In this document: positions 39,864 through 49,214 of the stretch, piece by piece
How the letters are laid out: every line of letters starts with the position of its first letter
Numbering within the stretch: position 1 is the stretch's first letter
Source: Ignavibacteriota bacterium
GTDB lineage: Bacteria; Bacteroidota; Ignavibacteria; Ignavibacteriales; Melioribacteraceae
Direction of reading: 5' to 3'
Length of the DNA stretch: 64,000 nucleotides
NCBI GenBank assembly: GCA_016708125.1
Contig: JADJGF010000001.1
Location: 1,386,001 to 1,450,000 of the forward strand
Translations under genes and position numbers: made by a program
The notes under the pieces: generated by a model
Database searches by the model: none
What the model was told of the DNA's origin: nothing
Seen by the model: the letters and a program-made list of their open reading frames with translations, nothing else

Positions 39864-40544
39864 TTGAAAACAAGAAAGGATTACACAAAAGAATTAAAAA
39901 CTCTTTTTTGGGAAAACCAGCTTAGTATAAGCGATTATCAAATTGAAAGACTTGCTCACTTTGCAGAGCAGGTGGTAAAGAAAAACCAAGAATTAAATTT
40001 GGTTTCTAGAAAAGATGAAGAAAATATAATCGAAAACCATATTTTTATTTCGTGGTTTGTAACAGAATATCTTCCGGAAAACGTAAGTAATTTTTTAGAT
40101 ATTGGAACCGGCGGCGGATTTCCGGGAATTCCACTTGCGATTGCAAAGCCAATGTTAAAGGGAGTTTTAGCTGATTCGACGGGAAAAAAAATAGACGCAG
40201 TAAAAGAATTTATCAACAAATTAAAACTCAGTAACGTTATTGCGGAAAATGCGCGTGTTGAAGACGAGGAATTTAAAAAGCAGTATAATAATAAATTCGA
40301 TTTAATAATTAGCAGGGGAACGGTTCCACTAATTATTTTATTCAGATACTCTATTCCATTAATAAAAGAAAAAGCATACATTTTTGCGATTAAAGGCGGA
40401 GATATCGAAGAAGAATTTAACACGGCAATTCTTAAGTATAAACCTCATGTTAAAAAATCAACGGTTTTTGAACTTGCATATAAACCATCAAATTTGCGAA
40501 ACGTAAAAGGAAAAAAGCTTGTTTTACTGGAAATTACAAAATGA
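39864..40544 (+). CDS. rsmG: 16S rRNA (guanine527-N7)-methyltransferase RsmG
   Basis: A 226-residue SAM-dependent methyltransferase. The motif LDIGTGGGFPGIPLAI (SAM site) is near residue 75, and ISRGTVPL lies in the second half. It methylates G527 of 16S rRNA; loss is linked to low-level streptomycin resistance in other bacteria. The start is TTG at 39864 with a Shine-Dalgarno AGGTG six bases before it. Its stop overlaps the murQ start by four bases. Confidence 0.93.
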   Translation: MKTRKDYTKELKTLFWENQLSISDYQIERLAHFAEQVVKKNQELNLVSRKDEENIIENHIFISWFVTEYLPENVSNFLDIGTGGGFPGIPLAIAKPMLKGVLADSTGKKIDAVKEFINKLKLSNVIAENARVEDEEFKKQYNNKFDLIISRGTVPLIILFRYSIPLIKEKAYIFAIKGGDIEEEFNTAILKYKPHVKKSTVFELAYKPSNLRNVKGKKLVLLEITK

Positions 40545-41470
40545 GTTTAGACAATTCCAAACTTTTCCAAGAAATAAGTAATTTAGCAACCGAACAACGC
40601 AATCCAAAATCAACAAACATTGATTTTTTATCAACCCAAGAAATTTTAAAAATTATAAACGAAGAAGATAAATTAGTTCCGCAAGCTGTGGAAAAGGAAC
40701 TTCCGTATATTGAAAAAGCAGTTGAAAAAATAGTCGAAGCATTAAAAAACGAGGGCAGACTTTTGTATTTTGGCGCAGGTACAAGCGGAAGATTGGGAGT
40801 TGTTGATGCTTCAGAATGTCCGCCAACTTTTGGAACCGATCCGGAATTAATTAAAGGATTTATTGCTGGTGGAAAGGAAGCAATGTTTGTGGCGCAAGAA
40901 GGCGCGGAAGATTTAGAAGAAAACGGAGCAAAAGATATTTTATTTGCACAAGTTACAAAAAAAGACATCGTATGCGGAATTGCGGCAAGCAGGCGAACGC
41001 CGTATGTAATTGGCGCTGTTAAAAAAGCAAAAGAATTGGGAGCAACTACGCTTTATATTACTTGTACACCAAGAGAAACTTTTAATATTGAAGAAGTTGA
41101 CATTGCAATTTGTCCGTATGTTGGTCCCGAAGTTGTTATGGGATCTACAAGAATGAAAAGTGGAACAGCTCAAAAATTAGTTTTAAATATGCTTACAACA
41201 ACATCAATGATTAGACTTGGAAAAACATACGAAAATATGATGATTGATTTGCAAATGACCAATAAGAAGTTGATTGAGCGGGCAAAACGAATTGTTATGA
41301 CAATTACCGGCTTGAATTATGAAGAATCAACAAAACATTTAGAAGCCTCAAATTATCATGTTAAATCTGCGTTGGTTATGATTTTAGCAAATGTAAGTTT
41401 TGAAGAAGCAAAATCAAGATTAGAAAAAACGGATGGCTTCGTAAGAAAAGCAGTAAATCTAAATAAATAA
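40541..41470 (+). CDS. murQ: N-acetylmuramic acid 6-phosphate etherase MurQ
   Basis: A 309-residue SIS-domain lyase ether. The SIS motif RLLYFGAGTSGRLGVVDASE is near residue 72 (given here as 20 residues), and MGSTRMKSGTAQKLVLNM near residue 210 is the catalytic-region signature. It splits MurNAc-6-phosphate into GlcNAc-6-phosphate and lactate in cell-wall recycling. It overlaps rsmG by four bases (ATGA), so it occupies the position usually held by parA/parB in origin-region operons; no transporter for MurNAc is nearby. Confidence 0.93.
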   Translation: MSLDNSKLFQEISNLATEQRNPKSTNIDFLSTQEILKIINEEDKLVPQAVEKELPYIEKAVEKIVEALKNEGRLLYFGAGTSGRLGVVDASECPPTFGTDPELIKGFIAGGKEAMFVAQEGAEDLEENGAKDILFAQVTKKDIVCGIAASRRTPYVIGAVKKAKELGATTLYITCTPRETFNIEEVDIAICPYVGPEVVMGSTRMKSGTAQKLVLNMLTTTSMIRLGKTYENMMIDLQMTNKKLIERAKRIVMTITGLNYEESTKHLEASNYHVKSALVMILANVSFEEAKSRLEKTDGFVRKAVNLNK

Positions 41471-41504
41471 AAACTTAAAATTTACAGCTTATAAAATATA
41501 CAAG

Positions 41505-42920
41505 TCATTTAAGTAAAACCATACTTTTTGTGATAGAAAAATCCTCAGAAAATAATTTATAAAAATAAATTCCGCTGGACAAACTACTTGCATCAAAAAC
41601 AGTTTCATAGTTTCCGGGAAGCAATTTTTGATTTACCAATGTTGAAATTTCTTTTCCCAAGGCATCATAAATCTTTATTTGTAGTGAACGAAAATTTTCG
41701 TTCACTACGGAATTAAGAGGTATTTCATATTTAATTTTAGTAACCGGATTAAACGGATTTGGATAATTTTGGTAAAGTATAAATTTTTCCGGATTTGTCG
41801 GATTTTCATTTAACCCAATGTTTACCGGCTCTTCGTCGTCCCAATTCATTTTTAGTTTAATAAATTTTGATAAACTATCTGCCATTTCTTGGTGGTGCCG
41901 AACGCGCGGATGCTTCTGCCAATTTTCATCAAAAGGAAAAAAGAACGTTTCCAAATTTAAATCATTTTCAGAGCGAAGATTTTCTACCGCTTGCTGAATA
42001 TATCCGGGCCAAGGAGAACCGATTTTTGTTGCATCCATACTTCCTAAAGCGCAAATAATTAAAGATGTTGGATGCGCCGTTCTAATTTGTTTAACAAAAT
42101 TTTCATAGGCTTCAACAATTTGAGAAGAATCCGGAATGGGGTTTAAATTCTTAATTAACCAACTATCATTTTGAAATAAATTAATAACCACAACATCGGG
42201 AATATATTTTTCAAAATCCCAATGAATGTTTGGGTCATCCGGATTTAATCGGTAATAATAATCCGGCATAATCAAATCAAACCAGCTGATCATTATTCCA
42301 ATTCCACTTTTTGCAGTACACATATAATCTGCATTTAATATTCTAGAAGTAATTGCGCCGTATGCTGTAAAATTATTTTCATCTTTCATTTTATCATCGT
42401 CGGCATTGTCGGCAGCTTCGTTTCCCATTCCGCACGTTATTGAGTTTCCATAAAATGCAATTTTTCGTTTTGGTTTTTCGGCTGGCGGAAAAATATTTTT
42501 ATTATCTAAAATTTGAATTCCCAAAAATTTTGTTGGACCGGTTGATGCTTCTGTTCTTCGGAAAATTAATAAACTGTGAACCGTATCTTTTAAAGTTGCG
42601 TAAACCAAATAACTTTTTTGTCCGGGGTCACAATCAATAATTATGGGAATATCATAATTTTCATCAACGAAAACATTATAAAAAGATTCACCGGTTTGAT
42701 CATCCAAAATCACCATTAAATATTTTCCTTCAAACTTTGTACGGATATAAGTTCCGGGCCAATACATAATTGGTTTTGTGGAATCGGAAAAATCCATTCT
42801 TCCGGTAAATTGAAAATTTGGATTATCTGCAGAAATTGTATTTAATGCAAACGAATCACATCGTAAGAAAACAACCAGTGTAAACAAGGATAAAACAATT
42901 GCAAGTTTTTTATGAATCAT
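41505..42920 (-). CDS. secreted SGNH (CE2-like) esterase with type IX sorting domain
   Basis: A 471-residue secreted protein: a signal peptide (about 1-25), a jelly-roll N-terminal domain, an SGNH hydrolase domain with IAFYGNSITCGMGN (Ser) near residue 155 and RVRHHQEMADSLSKF (Asp/His block equivalent) near 340, and a C-terminal type IX secretion signal. The latter shows YQNYPNPFNPVTKIKYEIP and IYDALGKEISTLVNQ, ending LSSGIYFYKLF and SITKSMVLLK. CE2-type enzymes deacetylate xylan or other polysaccharides. The sorting domain implies surface delivery by type IX secretion and supports an Ignavibacteria origin. Confidence 0.85.
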   Translation of the reverse strand: MIHKKLAIVLSLFTLVVFLRCDSFALNTISADNPNFQFTGRMDFSDSTKPIMYWPGTYIRTKFEGKYLMVILDDQTGESFYNVFVDENYDIPIIIDCDPGQKSYLVYATLKDTVHSLLIFRRTEASTGPTKFLGIQILDNKNIFPPAEKPKRKIAFYGNSITCGMGNEAADNADDDKMKDENNFTAYGAITSRILNADYMCTAKSGIGIMISWFDLIMPDYYYRLNPDDPNIHWDFEKYIPDVVVINLFQNDSWLIKNLNPIPDSSQIVEAYENFVKQIRTAHPTSLIICALGSMDATKIGSPWPGYIQQAVENLRSENDLNLETFFFPFDENWQKHPRVRHHQEMADSLSKFIKLKMNWDDEEPVNIGLNENPTNPEKFILYQNYPNPFNPVTKIKYEIPLNSVVNENFRSLQIKIYDALGKEISTLVNQKLLPGNYETVFDASSLSSGIYFYKLFSEDFSITKSMVLLK

Positions 42921-43040
42921 AATTCACCATTAAAATTTTTATGTTTTCAAATTAAACATTTAGAAGAAACACAAACTAAAAAATTACATAATCTTAAGTA
43001 TGATTTTTTTATAAACATTTTTATTTTTAATACATCTAAA

Positions 43041-43058
43041 GGTTAAAAATAATTAACC
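43041..43058. promoter_or_regulatory. GGTTAA-N6-TTAACC dyad upstream of the BNR protein
   Basis: Six-base perfect inverted arms, GGTTAA at 43041-43046 and TTAACC at 43053-43058, end 28 bases before the ATG at 43086. It could be an operator; the signal is short, so chance is possible. Confidence 0.25.
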
Positions 43059-43085
43059 ATTTTTCTAACTTATTTTGAATACATC

Positions 43086-46000
43086 ATGAATAAAAAAACA
43101 TCAACAATTATAATTTTATTAATTTTTTCAATAACATTTTTTGCACAAGAAAGTGAAAAAAGCAAAGACACAAACAAAGTAAATTTTGACGGATTAAAAT
43201 GGAGAAGTATAGGTCCTGCGTTTACGTCGGGAAGAATTGCGGATATTAAAGTTAATCCTAAAAATAAAAACGAATATTATGTTGCAGTAGCAAGCGGAAA
43301 CATTTGGAAAACATCAAATTGGGGAACAACGTTTGAACCAATTTTTGATAAATACGGAGCATATTCAATTGGATGTTTGGCAATCAATCCTGAAAACCCA
43401 AATGTAGTTTGGGCGGGAACGGGAGAGAACAATCACCAGCGTGCGCTTGGTTATGGCGATGGAGTTTATAAAACCATTGATGGCGGTAAATCTTGGAAAA
43501 ATATGGGATTGAAAGATTCTCGCCAAATAGGACAAATTGCAATTGATCCAAGAAATACAAATATTGTTTTTGTTGCGGCGGAAGGCTCTGTTTGGGGACC
43601 GGGCGGAGACAGAGGTTTATACAAAACTTCTGATGGCGGAAAAACTTGGAAAAAAGTTTTGGATATCAGCAAACACACCGGAGTAAATAATGTAATAATG
43701 GATTTGAAGAATCCCGATATAATGTATGCAACATCGGAACAGAGAAGGAGACACGCATTTACAAAAATTGGGGGCGGACCAGAATCGGCAGTTTATAAAT
43801 CTGTTGATGCCGGTGAAACTTGGGAAAAAATTATGGAAGGTTTACCCAAGGTAGATATAGGCGGAATGGGAATTGATATTTCTCCAGCAAATCCGGAATA
43901 CATTTACTTAAGTGTTGAAGCCGCAGATGATAAAGGCGGATTTTTTAGATCAACAAATCGCGGAGCAACTTGGGAAAAAATGAGTGATCAATTTTCTTCG
44001 GGACAATATTTTAATGAAATTTATTGCGATCCGATAAATCCCGAAAAAGTTTATTTAATGGATGTTTATTCAAAAGTTACGGTTGACGGAGGAAAAACAT
44101 GGACGAACATTGGAATTGAAAACAGACACGTTGATGATCATGCGATGTGGATTGATCCAAATGATAATTCACATTTTATGATTGGCGGAGACGGCGGAAT
44201 TTACGAATCTTTTGATAATGGAAAAACTTTTGACTTCAAAGAAAATTTACCAATCACACAATTTTACAGAGTGAACGTTGATAATGATTATCCGTTTTAC
44301 AATGTTTTTGGCGGAACTCAAGATAATAACAGTATGGGCGGACCATCAAGAACAATTAGCAGCGATGGAATTATTAATGACGATTGGTTTATTACAAACG
44401 GCGGCGATGGATTTTGGACTGCTGTTGATCCAAATGATCCAAACACAGTATATGCCGAAGCACAATATGGAAACATGGTTCGTTATAATAAAATTACAAA
44501 AGAAGCTGTTGATATTAGACCGGAACCCGGAAAGGATGAATTAACTTATAAGTGGAATTGGGATACGCCGCTATTTATAAGTCCGCACAAATCAACAAGA
44601 ATTTACTGTGCAGCAAATAAAGTTTTTAAAAGTGAAGACAGAGGAAATAGCTGGGAAACAATTAGTGATGATTTAACAACCCAAACCGATAGAAATTCTT
44701 GGCAAGTTATGGATAAATTTTGGAGCGTGGATGGCGTTGCAAAAGATAAATCAACATCGCTTTGGGGAACAATAATTTCTCTCAGCGAATCACCAATAAA
44801 AGAAAATTTGCTTTACGCCGGAACGGATGACGGATTAATTCAAATTACGGAAGATGCAAAAACTTGGCGAAAATCTTCTCAAGTTTCAGGAGTTCCGGAA
44901 TTTACTTATGTGAGCGATATTCTTCCATCAAAATTTGATGAGAATATTGTCTTTGCATCATTTAATAATACTAAACGAGATGATTTTAAACCATACATTT
45001 TTAAAAGTTTGGATAAAGGAAAAACTTGGAAATCAATAATCAGCAATCTTCCCCAAAATGGAGCCGTTCAAACAATTGAGCAAGATTTTGTAAATCCAGA
45101 GTTGTTATTTGTCGGAACCGAATTTGGATTCTTTTTCACAAACGACGGTGGAAAAAGTTGGAATCAATTAAAAGGAGATTTGCCAACAATTTCTGTAAAA
45201 GATGTTGCAATTCAAAAAAGAGAAAATGATTTGGTTATCGCAACATTCGGAAGAGGATTTTATATTCTTGATAATTATTCCGTTTTAAGAAATGTTGATG
45301 AAAACACACTTAAAAATGAAGCAAAATTATTTCCGGTAAAAGATGCTTTGTGGTTTATAGAAGGAAGCGGAAGATACGGACAAGGAACCACATATTTCAA
45401 AGCTAAAAATCCGGAGATTGGTGCAACTTTTACTTATTACTTAAAAGAAGTTCCAAAAACTTTAAAAGAAATTCGTAAGGAAAAAGAGAAAGAATTATTT
45501 AAAGACGGAAAGAAAATCCCTCAGCCGACAAATGACGAACTGCTGATTGAGAAAAATGAAATTTCACCGTATTTAATTTTTACAATTTCTGATGAAAACA
45601 AAAACGTAATTAGAAAAATTTCTAAATCTGCAAAAAAAGGAATTAACAGAGAAGTTTGGAATTTGAGATATGAAAGTCCAAATCCCTTAACCGAAAAAGA
45701 TAAATTTGATCCAAATGCAAAACCAAGAAGCAGTACTTTGGTTCTGCCAGGAAAATATAAAGCTACGCTTTCGATTATATCAAGAGAAGGAGAGAAAATT
45801 CTTTCCGAGCCGATGGAATTTAACATTGTTCCAATTGATAAAAATCAAGCTTCTGCGGAAAAAAAAGAACTGGTTTCGTTTCAGAAAAAAGTAAACGAAC
45901 TTTCTAGAACAATTACGGGAACAGAAAACTTTTTGAAAGAAATGATTTCAAAAGTTGATAAAATGAAACAAGTAATTTTATTAACTCCTGGAACATCATA

Positions 46001-46340
46001 CGAATTACTTAATGAAGTCGATAAAATAAAAAATGAGTTAAATGATATTTCTCTAAAATTTAGTCGTCAAACTAATTTCCCAAGCACTGAAGAAAATCCG
46101 CCGTCTCCGGTTACAATAAATGAAAGACTCGATGTTTTAAGATATACGCATTATAGATCAACGGAGCCAATTACAAAAAAAGAAAAAGTTGCTTACGATG
46201 TTTTGGCAGAAGAATTTCCGCAAGTTTATGAAAAAATAAAAAATATTTCCAAGGTTGATATTTTTAATTTGGAAATGAAATTGGAAAATCTAGATACTCC
46301 AGCAATTCCGGGAAAACTACCAGAGTTGAAATTAAAGTAA
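43086..46340 (+). CDS. secreted BNR/sortilin-like beta-propeller protein
   Basis: A 1084-residue exported protein (signal peptide about 1-20, ending ITFFAQ). Residues about 30-750 are BNR/Asp-box repeats (for example YKTIDGGKSWKNMG, YKTSDGGKTWKKV, YKSVDAGETWEKI, FKSLDKGKTWKSI), forming one or two beta-propellers of the sortilin/VPS10 or photosynthesis-repair type. The last 300 residues lack the repeats, contain a strand region and then a helical region (EKKELVSFQKKVNELSRTI), and do not carry a type IX tail. Propellers of this kind bind glycans or peptides; this one has no clear enzyme signature. It is convergent with the DUF1569 gene over a long hairpin. Confidence 0.8.
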   Translation: MNKKTSTIIILLIFSITFFAQESEKSKDTNKVNFDGLKWRSIGPAFTSGRIADIKVNPKNKNEYYVAVASGNIWKTSNWGTTFEPIFDKYGAYSIGCLAINPENPNVVWAGTGENNHQRALGYGDGVYKTIDGGKSWKNMGLKDSRQIGQIAIDPRNTNIVFVAAEGSVWGPGGDRGLYKTSDGGKTWKKVLDISKHTGVNNVIMDLKNPDIMYATSEQRRRHAFTKIGGGPESAVYKSVDAGETWEKIMEGLPKVDIGGMGIDISPANPEYIYLSVEAADDKGGFFRSTNRGATWEKMSDQFSSGQYFNEIYCDPINPEKVYLMDVYSKVTVDGGKTWTNIGIENRHVDDHAMWIDPNDNSHFMIGGDGGIYESFDNGKTFDFKENLPITQFYRVNVDNDYPFYNVFGGTQDNNSMGGPSRTISSDGIINDDWFITNGGDGFWTAVDPNDPNTVYAEAQYGNMVRYNKITKEAVDIRPEPGKDELTYKWNWDTPLFISPHKSTRIYCAANKVFKSEDRGNSWETISDDLTTQTDRNSWQVMDKFWSVDGVAKDKSTSLWGTIISLSESPIKENLLYAGTDDGLIQITEDAKTWRKSSQVSGVPEFTYVSDILPSKFDENIVFASFNNTKRDDFKPYIFKSLDKGKTWKSIISNLPQNGAVQTIEQDFVNPELLFVGTEFGFFFTNDGGKSWNQLKGDLPTISVKDVAIQKRENDLVIATFGRGFYILDNYSVLRNVDENTLKNEAKLFPVKDALWFIEGSGRYGQGTTYFKAKNPEIGATFTYYLKEVPKTLKEIRKEKEKELFKDGKKIPQPTNDELLIEKNEISPYLIFTISDENKNVIRKISKSAKKGINREVWNLRYESPNPLTEKDKFDPNAKPRSSTLVLPGKYKATLSIISREGEKILSEPMEFNIVPIDKNQASAEKKELVSFQKKVNELSRTITGTENFLKEMISKVDKMKQVILLTPGTSYELLNEVDKIKNELNDISLKFSRQTNFPSTEENPPSPVTINERLDVLRYTHYRSTEPITKKEKVAYDVLAEEFPQVYEKIKNISKVDIFNLEMKLENLDTPAIPGKLPELKLK

Positions 46341-46351
46341 AATAACTTATA

Positions 46352-46380
46352 AGATCCGATCTTTTCAAAAGATCGGATCT
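46352..46380. terminator. 14-base perfect inverted repeat between convergent genes
   Basis: AGATCCGATCTTTT and AAAAGATCGGATCT flank a single C. No T run follows on either strand, so it is not a textbook terminator, but its position 12 bases from both convergent stops suggests bidirectional termination or mRNA 3' protection. Confidence 0.55.
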
Positions 46381-46392
46381 CTAGAACAGAGA

Positions 46393-46851
46393 TTAAACGC
46401 CAAACTGCCTCAAGTGATGATCCAAGTGAATATAGATTAATCTTCCCCATTGTTTTTTGTTCATCTTTCCAAAAGTTGAATGAGTTAATAATAAATTCTC
46501 AGGATAACATTGGTTAAAATTTTGAATTGTATTAATCAAAAACTCCTTATCTTTTTCAAAATCGGTTGGCTTTGTTCCATTAAAATTTTGATCAAGCTCT
46601 TTATATGTTTGAACCCTTCCTTTTGGTGCAGGCAATCCTAAAAGAATTAAGTGTTTTAAAATTCTCCTTTGTAAAAAATTTCCAGTAGAAGAAATTTTTA
46701 TTTTTCCACAAGCCATTTTTATCTGATCCGAGCAATGACATAACATTTGATTAACCGTCATCTTGCCCCAAAGTCTTTGGGTGTCATTGGATAAAGAATT
46801 AATTCTATTAATAATAAAATTTATATTGTCTAAATCTAATATATTTTTCAT
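46393..46851 (-). CDS. DUF1569 / DinB-like protein
   Basis: A 152-residue paralogue of the protein at 15903. The N terminus contains WGKMTVNQMLCHCSDQIKM and the C terminus HSTFGKMNKKQW followed by IHLDHHLRQFGV, the histidine set of the family. The function is unknown. It is followed downstream by a separate RHH-SPFH unit and lies convergent with the BNR gene. Confidence 0.7.
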   Translation of the reverse strand: MKNILDLDNINFIINRINSLSNDTQRLWGKMTVNQMLCHCSDQIKMACGKIKISSTGNFLQRRILKHLILLGLPAPKGRVQTYKELDQNFNGTKPTDFEKDKEFLINTIQNFNQCYPENLLLTHSTFGKMNKKQWGRLIYIHLDHHLRQFGV

Positions 46852-46927
46852 AATCGGTCAGACCTTGTTCTGTTTGAGAAAATTTTTCAAAAATAAGAAA
46901 GATTAGATGTTTTAAAAAGTGCATCTT

Positions 46928-47092
46928 TTATAAACCATCACTTTCCTTTTCGCCTTTTCGTTTTTTAACGGCTTCGCGCAGAACGTATTCAATTTGTGCA
47001 TTAAGACTTCTAATTTCATCTTTTGCCCAAATATTTAAATCGTTCCAAAGTTTTGGATCAATTCTTAATATTACTGCTTTTTTTTGTGCCAT
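46928..47092 (-). CDS. small Arc-type ribbon-helix-helix protein
   Basis: A 54-residue protein, too short for typical ORF cut-offs. The sequence begins MAQKKAVILRIDPKLWNDL and continues WAKDEIRSLNAQIEYVL, which fits the beta-strand, helix, helix of the Arc/MetJ ribbon-helix-helix fold used for DNA binding as dimers. The ATG at 47092 follows the SPFH gene with a 63-base gap. RHH proteins beside SPFH genes occur in other bacteria, and this one may regulate the unit. Confidence 0.75.
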   Translation of the reverse strand: MAQKKAVILRIDPKLWNDLNIWAKDEIRSLNAQIEYVLREAVKKRKGEKESDGL

Positions 47093-47155
47093 TATAAAAT
47101 TCGATCAACTTTTTTGTGAATAGCCACTTTTCTGTGTTATCAGTGTTCTATTATT

Positions 47156-48043
47156 TTAGTACAAAGATCCGGTATTAATTACGGGCTGAGTTGCTCTATC
47201 AGAACACAAAACAACCATTAAATTGCTCACCATATTAGCTTTTCTTTCTTCATCCAACTCAATTACATTTTGTTTTTTCAATCTTTCCAAAGCCATTTCA
47301 ACCATACTTACTGCGCCCTCAACAATTTTTTGTCGTGCAGCAATAATTGCCTCTGCTTGTTGTCTTTGCAGCATTGCTTGTGCAATTTCCGGAGAATATG
47401 CCAAATGATTAATTCTTGCTTCCAAAACAGTAACGCCGGCGGCACTTACTCTTTCATGAATTTCTTTTTGCAGATGTTCTGATACAATATCGATTGAAGA
47501 ACGCAAACTAAGTTCATTACCTTCAGAATTATCATACGGATATGATGTTGCCAAATGCCTAATTGCAGATTCGGATTGAACGTGAACATAATTTAAATAA
47601 TCATCGACTTCAAAAACAGCTTCTGCCGTATCGTCAACTTTCCAAACTACAACAGCAGAAATTTCAATGGGATTGCCTTTTTGATCATTCACTTTTAATT
47701 TTTCGCTGTCAAAATTCCTCACGCGCAGTGAAATTTTCTTTTTTGTGTAAAATGGATTTGCCCAGCGGAAACCAACAGTTTTTTCGGTTCCGACATATTT
47801 CCCAAAGAGTATTAAAACAATAGCTTCATTTGGTTCAACAGTAAAAAATCCAAAGTAAAGTAAAAAGGAAAGTAGAAAAAGAAAAATTCCTAAAGCCAAA
47901 ACAAATCCGCCACCATCGGTGTGCCAACGCGATAACATAACAATTCCATAAATAAAAAGTGCAATTGAAATAAGCGAAAGTATAATATTTGAAAATAAAA
48001 CTGTCCAGCCGCTCATTTCAGATTTTGTAATTTCCTTGCTCAT
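47156..48043 (-). CDS. SPFH-domain (stomatin/prohibitin-like) membrane protein
   Basis: A 295-residue protein with two N-terminal membrane segments (about 12-40 and 45-70), followed by the SPFH domain (about 75-235; starting [17 protein letters not shown] and containing [23 protein letters not shown] near its end, here in part as [12 protein letters not shown]) and a C-terminal helix. SPFH proteins assemble as oligomers in membrane microdomains and affect membrane protein stability or stress responses. It is co-transcribed with the small RHH protein. Confidence 0.9.
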   Translation of the reverse strand: MSKEITKSEMSGWTVLFSNIILSLISIALFIYGIVMLSRWHTDGGGFVLALGIFLFLLSFLLYFGFFTVEPNEAIVLILFGKYVGTEKTVGFRWANPFYTKKKISLRVRNFDSEKLKVNDQKGNPIEISAVVVWKVDDTAEAVFEVDDYLNYVHVQSESAIRHLATSYPYDNSEGNELSLRSSIDIVSEHLQKEIHERVSAAGVTVLEARINHLAYSPEIAQAMLQRQQAEAIIAARQKIVEGAVSMVEMALERLKKQNVIELDEERKANMVSNLMVVLCSDRATQPVINTGSLY

Positions 48044-48092
48044 TTTTCCTCCAAAGAAAAATAATTGTGATATTAAAGTGATATCATATTGC

Positions 48093-48121
48093 TATATAAT
48101 AAAAAAAGTACTTTTTGTCAA
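48093..48121 (-). promoter_or_regulatory. sigma70-like promoter of the SPFH-RHH unit
   Basis: On the minus strand: -35 TTGACA (48121-48116), 17-base spacer, -10 TATATA (48098-48093). Transcription would start near 48086, about 43 bases before the ATG. The Shine-Dalgarno GGAGG is close to the start codon. Confidence 0.65.
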
Positions 48122-48234
48122 GACTGTAAATATTTTAAATAAAAAAACTATACAAAGCATATGGATATAGTTTTTATTAATTGAATTCACTAAATTAAAT
48201 GTGGACAAACAAATCGTTTTAAAATTTTAACGAT

Positions 48235-49212
48235 ATGAAATCTTTAATTATATTTATTTTAGTTTTCACTTACTTTTCTTTTAAAACGCATTCGCAAGAA
48301 AAAGGGACACCGAACCCAAATTTTAAAATAAAATTTGTCACAACTGTCTCAAGCAAATCTGATTTATTCAAAACCGACATAATGGACGTCGTGTCCGATT
48401 TCGTTTTTGGACAAAGTGAACAAAATTTAATTAAACCGGTAAATACCACAGTAATTGATTCAAACAATTATTGGATTTTAGATCAACAATTGAAAACGAT
48501 AATAACCGTAGATATAAAAAATAAAATTTTTGAAAAAATAATTTTTACTGAGGAACTGAACTCTTTAGTTGGGCTGTGTAGAATAAACAATTCAAGTTTG
48601 TTATTTTCCGATTCAAAAAAAAATGCAATCTATTTTTATGAAATAGAAGCAGAAAAAATGAAAATATTTAACAATTCTCCCAGAATAAACAGACCGACCG
48701 GTATTGCATATTCCGAAATTAAAAAGGAAGTTTGGTGTGTTCAAACAGGAGATCACACAATTTTGATTTTAGATGAAAATGGAAATATTAAGAAAAGTTT
48801 AGGGTTACGAGGAACAGGAGACGGGGAGTTTAATTTTCCTACCCATATTTGGATAGACTCAAATGGATATGTTTACATTGTAGATTCAATGAATTATCGA
48901 GTTCAGGTTTTTGATTTGGACGGAAATTTTATAAAAATGTTTGGAGAACAAGGCGATGCAACCGGTTATCTTGCAAGCCCTAAAGGCATTGCTGTTGATT
49001 CATTTGGAAATATTTATATTGTTGATGCACTGTTTCATTCGGTACAAATTTTTGATATTAATGGAAACTATTTAAATTCATTTGGAAGCCAAGGAAAAAG
49101 TGAAAACAAATTTTGGCTGCCACAAGGAATTTTTATTGATGAAAATAATAAAATTTATGTTTCAGATAGTTATAACTCAAGAATCCAAATCTTTCAATTA
49201 GTGTTTGAATAG
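48235..49212 (+). CDS. secreted NHL-repeat beta-propeller protein
   Basis: A 325-residue protein with a signal peptide (about 1-20, ending THSQE) and at least four NHL repeats in its second half, such as GEFNFPTHIWIDSNGYVYIV, ASPKGIAVDSFGNIYIVDA and LPQGIFIDENNKIYVSDS, which suggests a six-bladed propeller. NHL propellers bind proteins or ligands; alongside multiheme cytochromes they may serve as scaffolds. It is the first gene of an operon with the cytochrome at 49215 (2-base gap) and the two-component pair. Confidence 0.85.
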   Translation: MKSLIIFILVFTYFSFKTHSQEKGTPNPNFKIKFVTTVSSKSDLFKTDIMDVVSDFVFGQSEQNLIKPVNTTVIDSNNYWILDQQLKTIITVDIKNKIFEKIIFTEELNSLVGLCRINNSSLLFSDSKKNAIYFYEIEAEKMKIFNNSPRINRPTGIAYSEIKKEVWCVQTGDHTILILDENGNIKKSLGLRGTGDGEFNFPTHIWIDSNGYVYIVDSMNYRVQVFDLDGNFIKMFGEQGDATGYLASPKGIAVDSFGNIYIVDALFHSVQIFDINGNYLNSFGSQGKSENKFWLPQGIFIDENNKIYVSDSYNSRIQIFQLVFE

Positions 49213-49214
49213 AA

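Noticed and set aside
40534..40968. Open frame of 144 codons on the minus strand
   Set aside because: Antisense to murQ, which has full family signatures.
48044..48234. Possible riboswitch or small RNA in the gap between the SPFH and NHL genes
   Set aside because: I see only a sigma70-like promoter on the minus strand and AT-rich sequence; no recognisable structured RNA.
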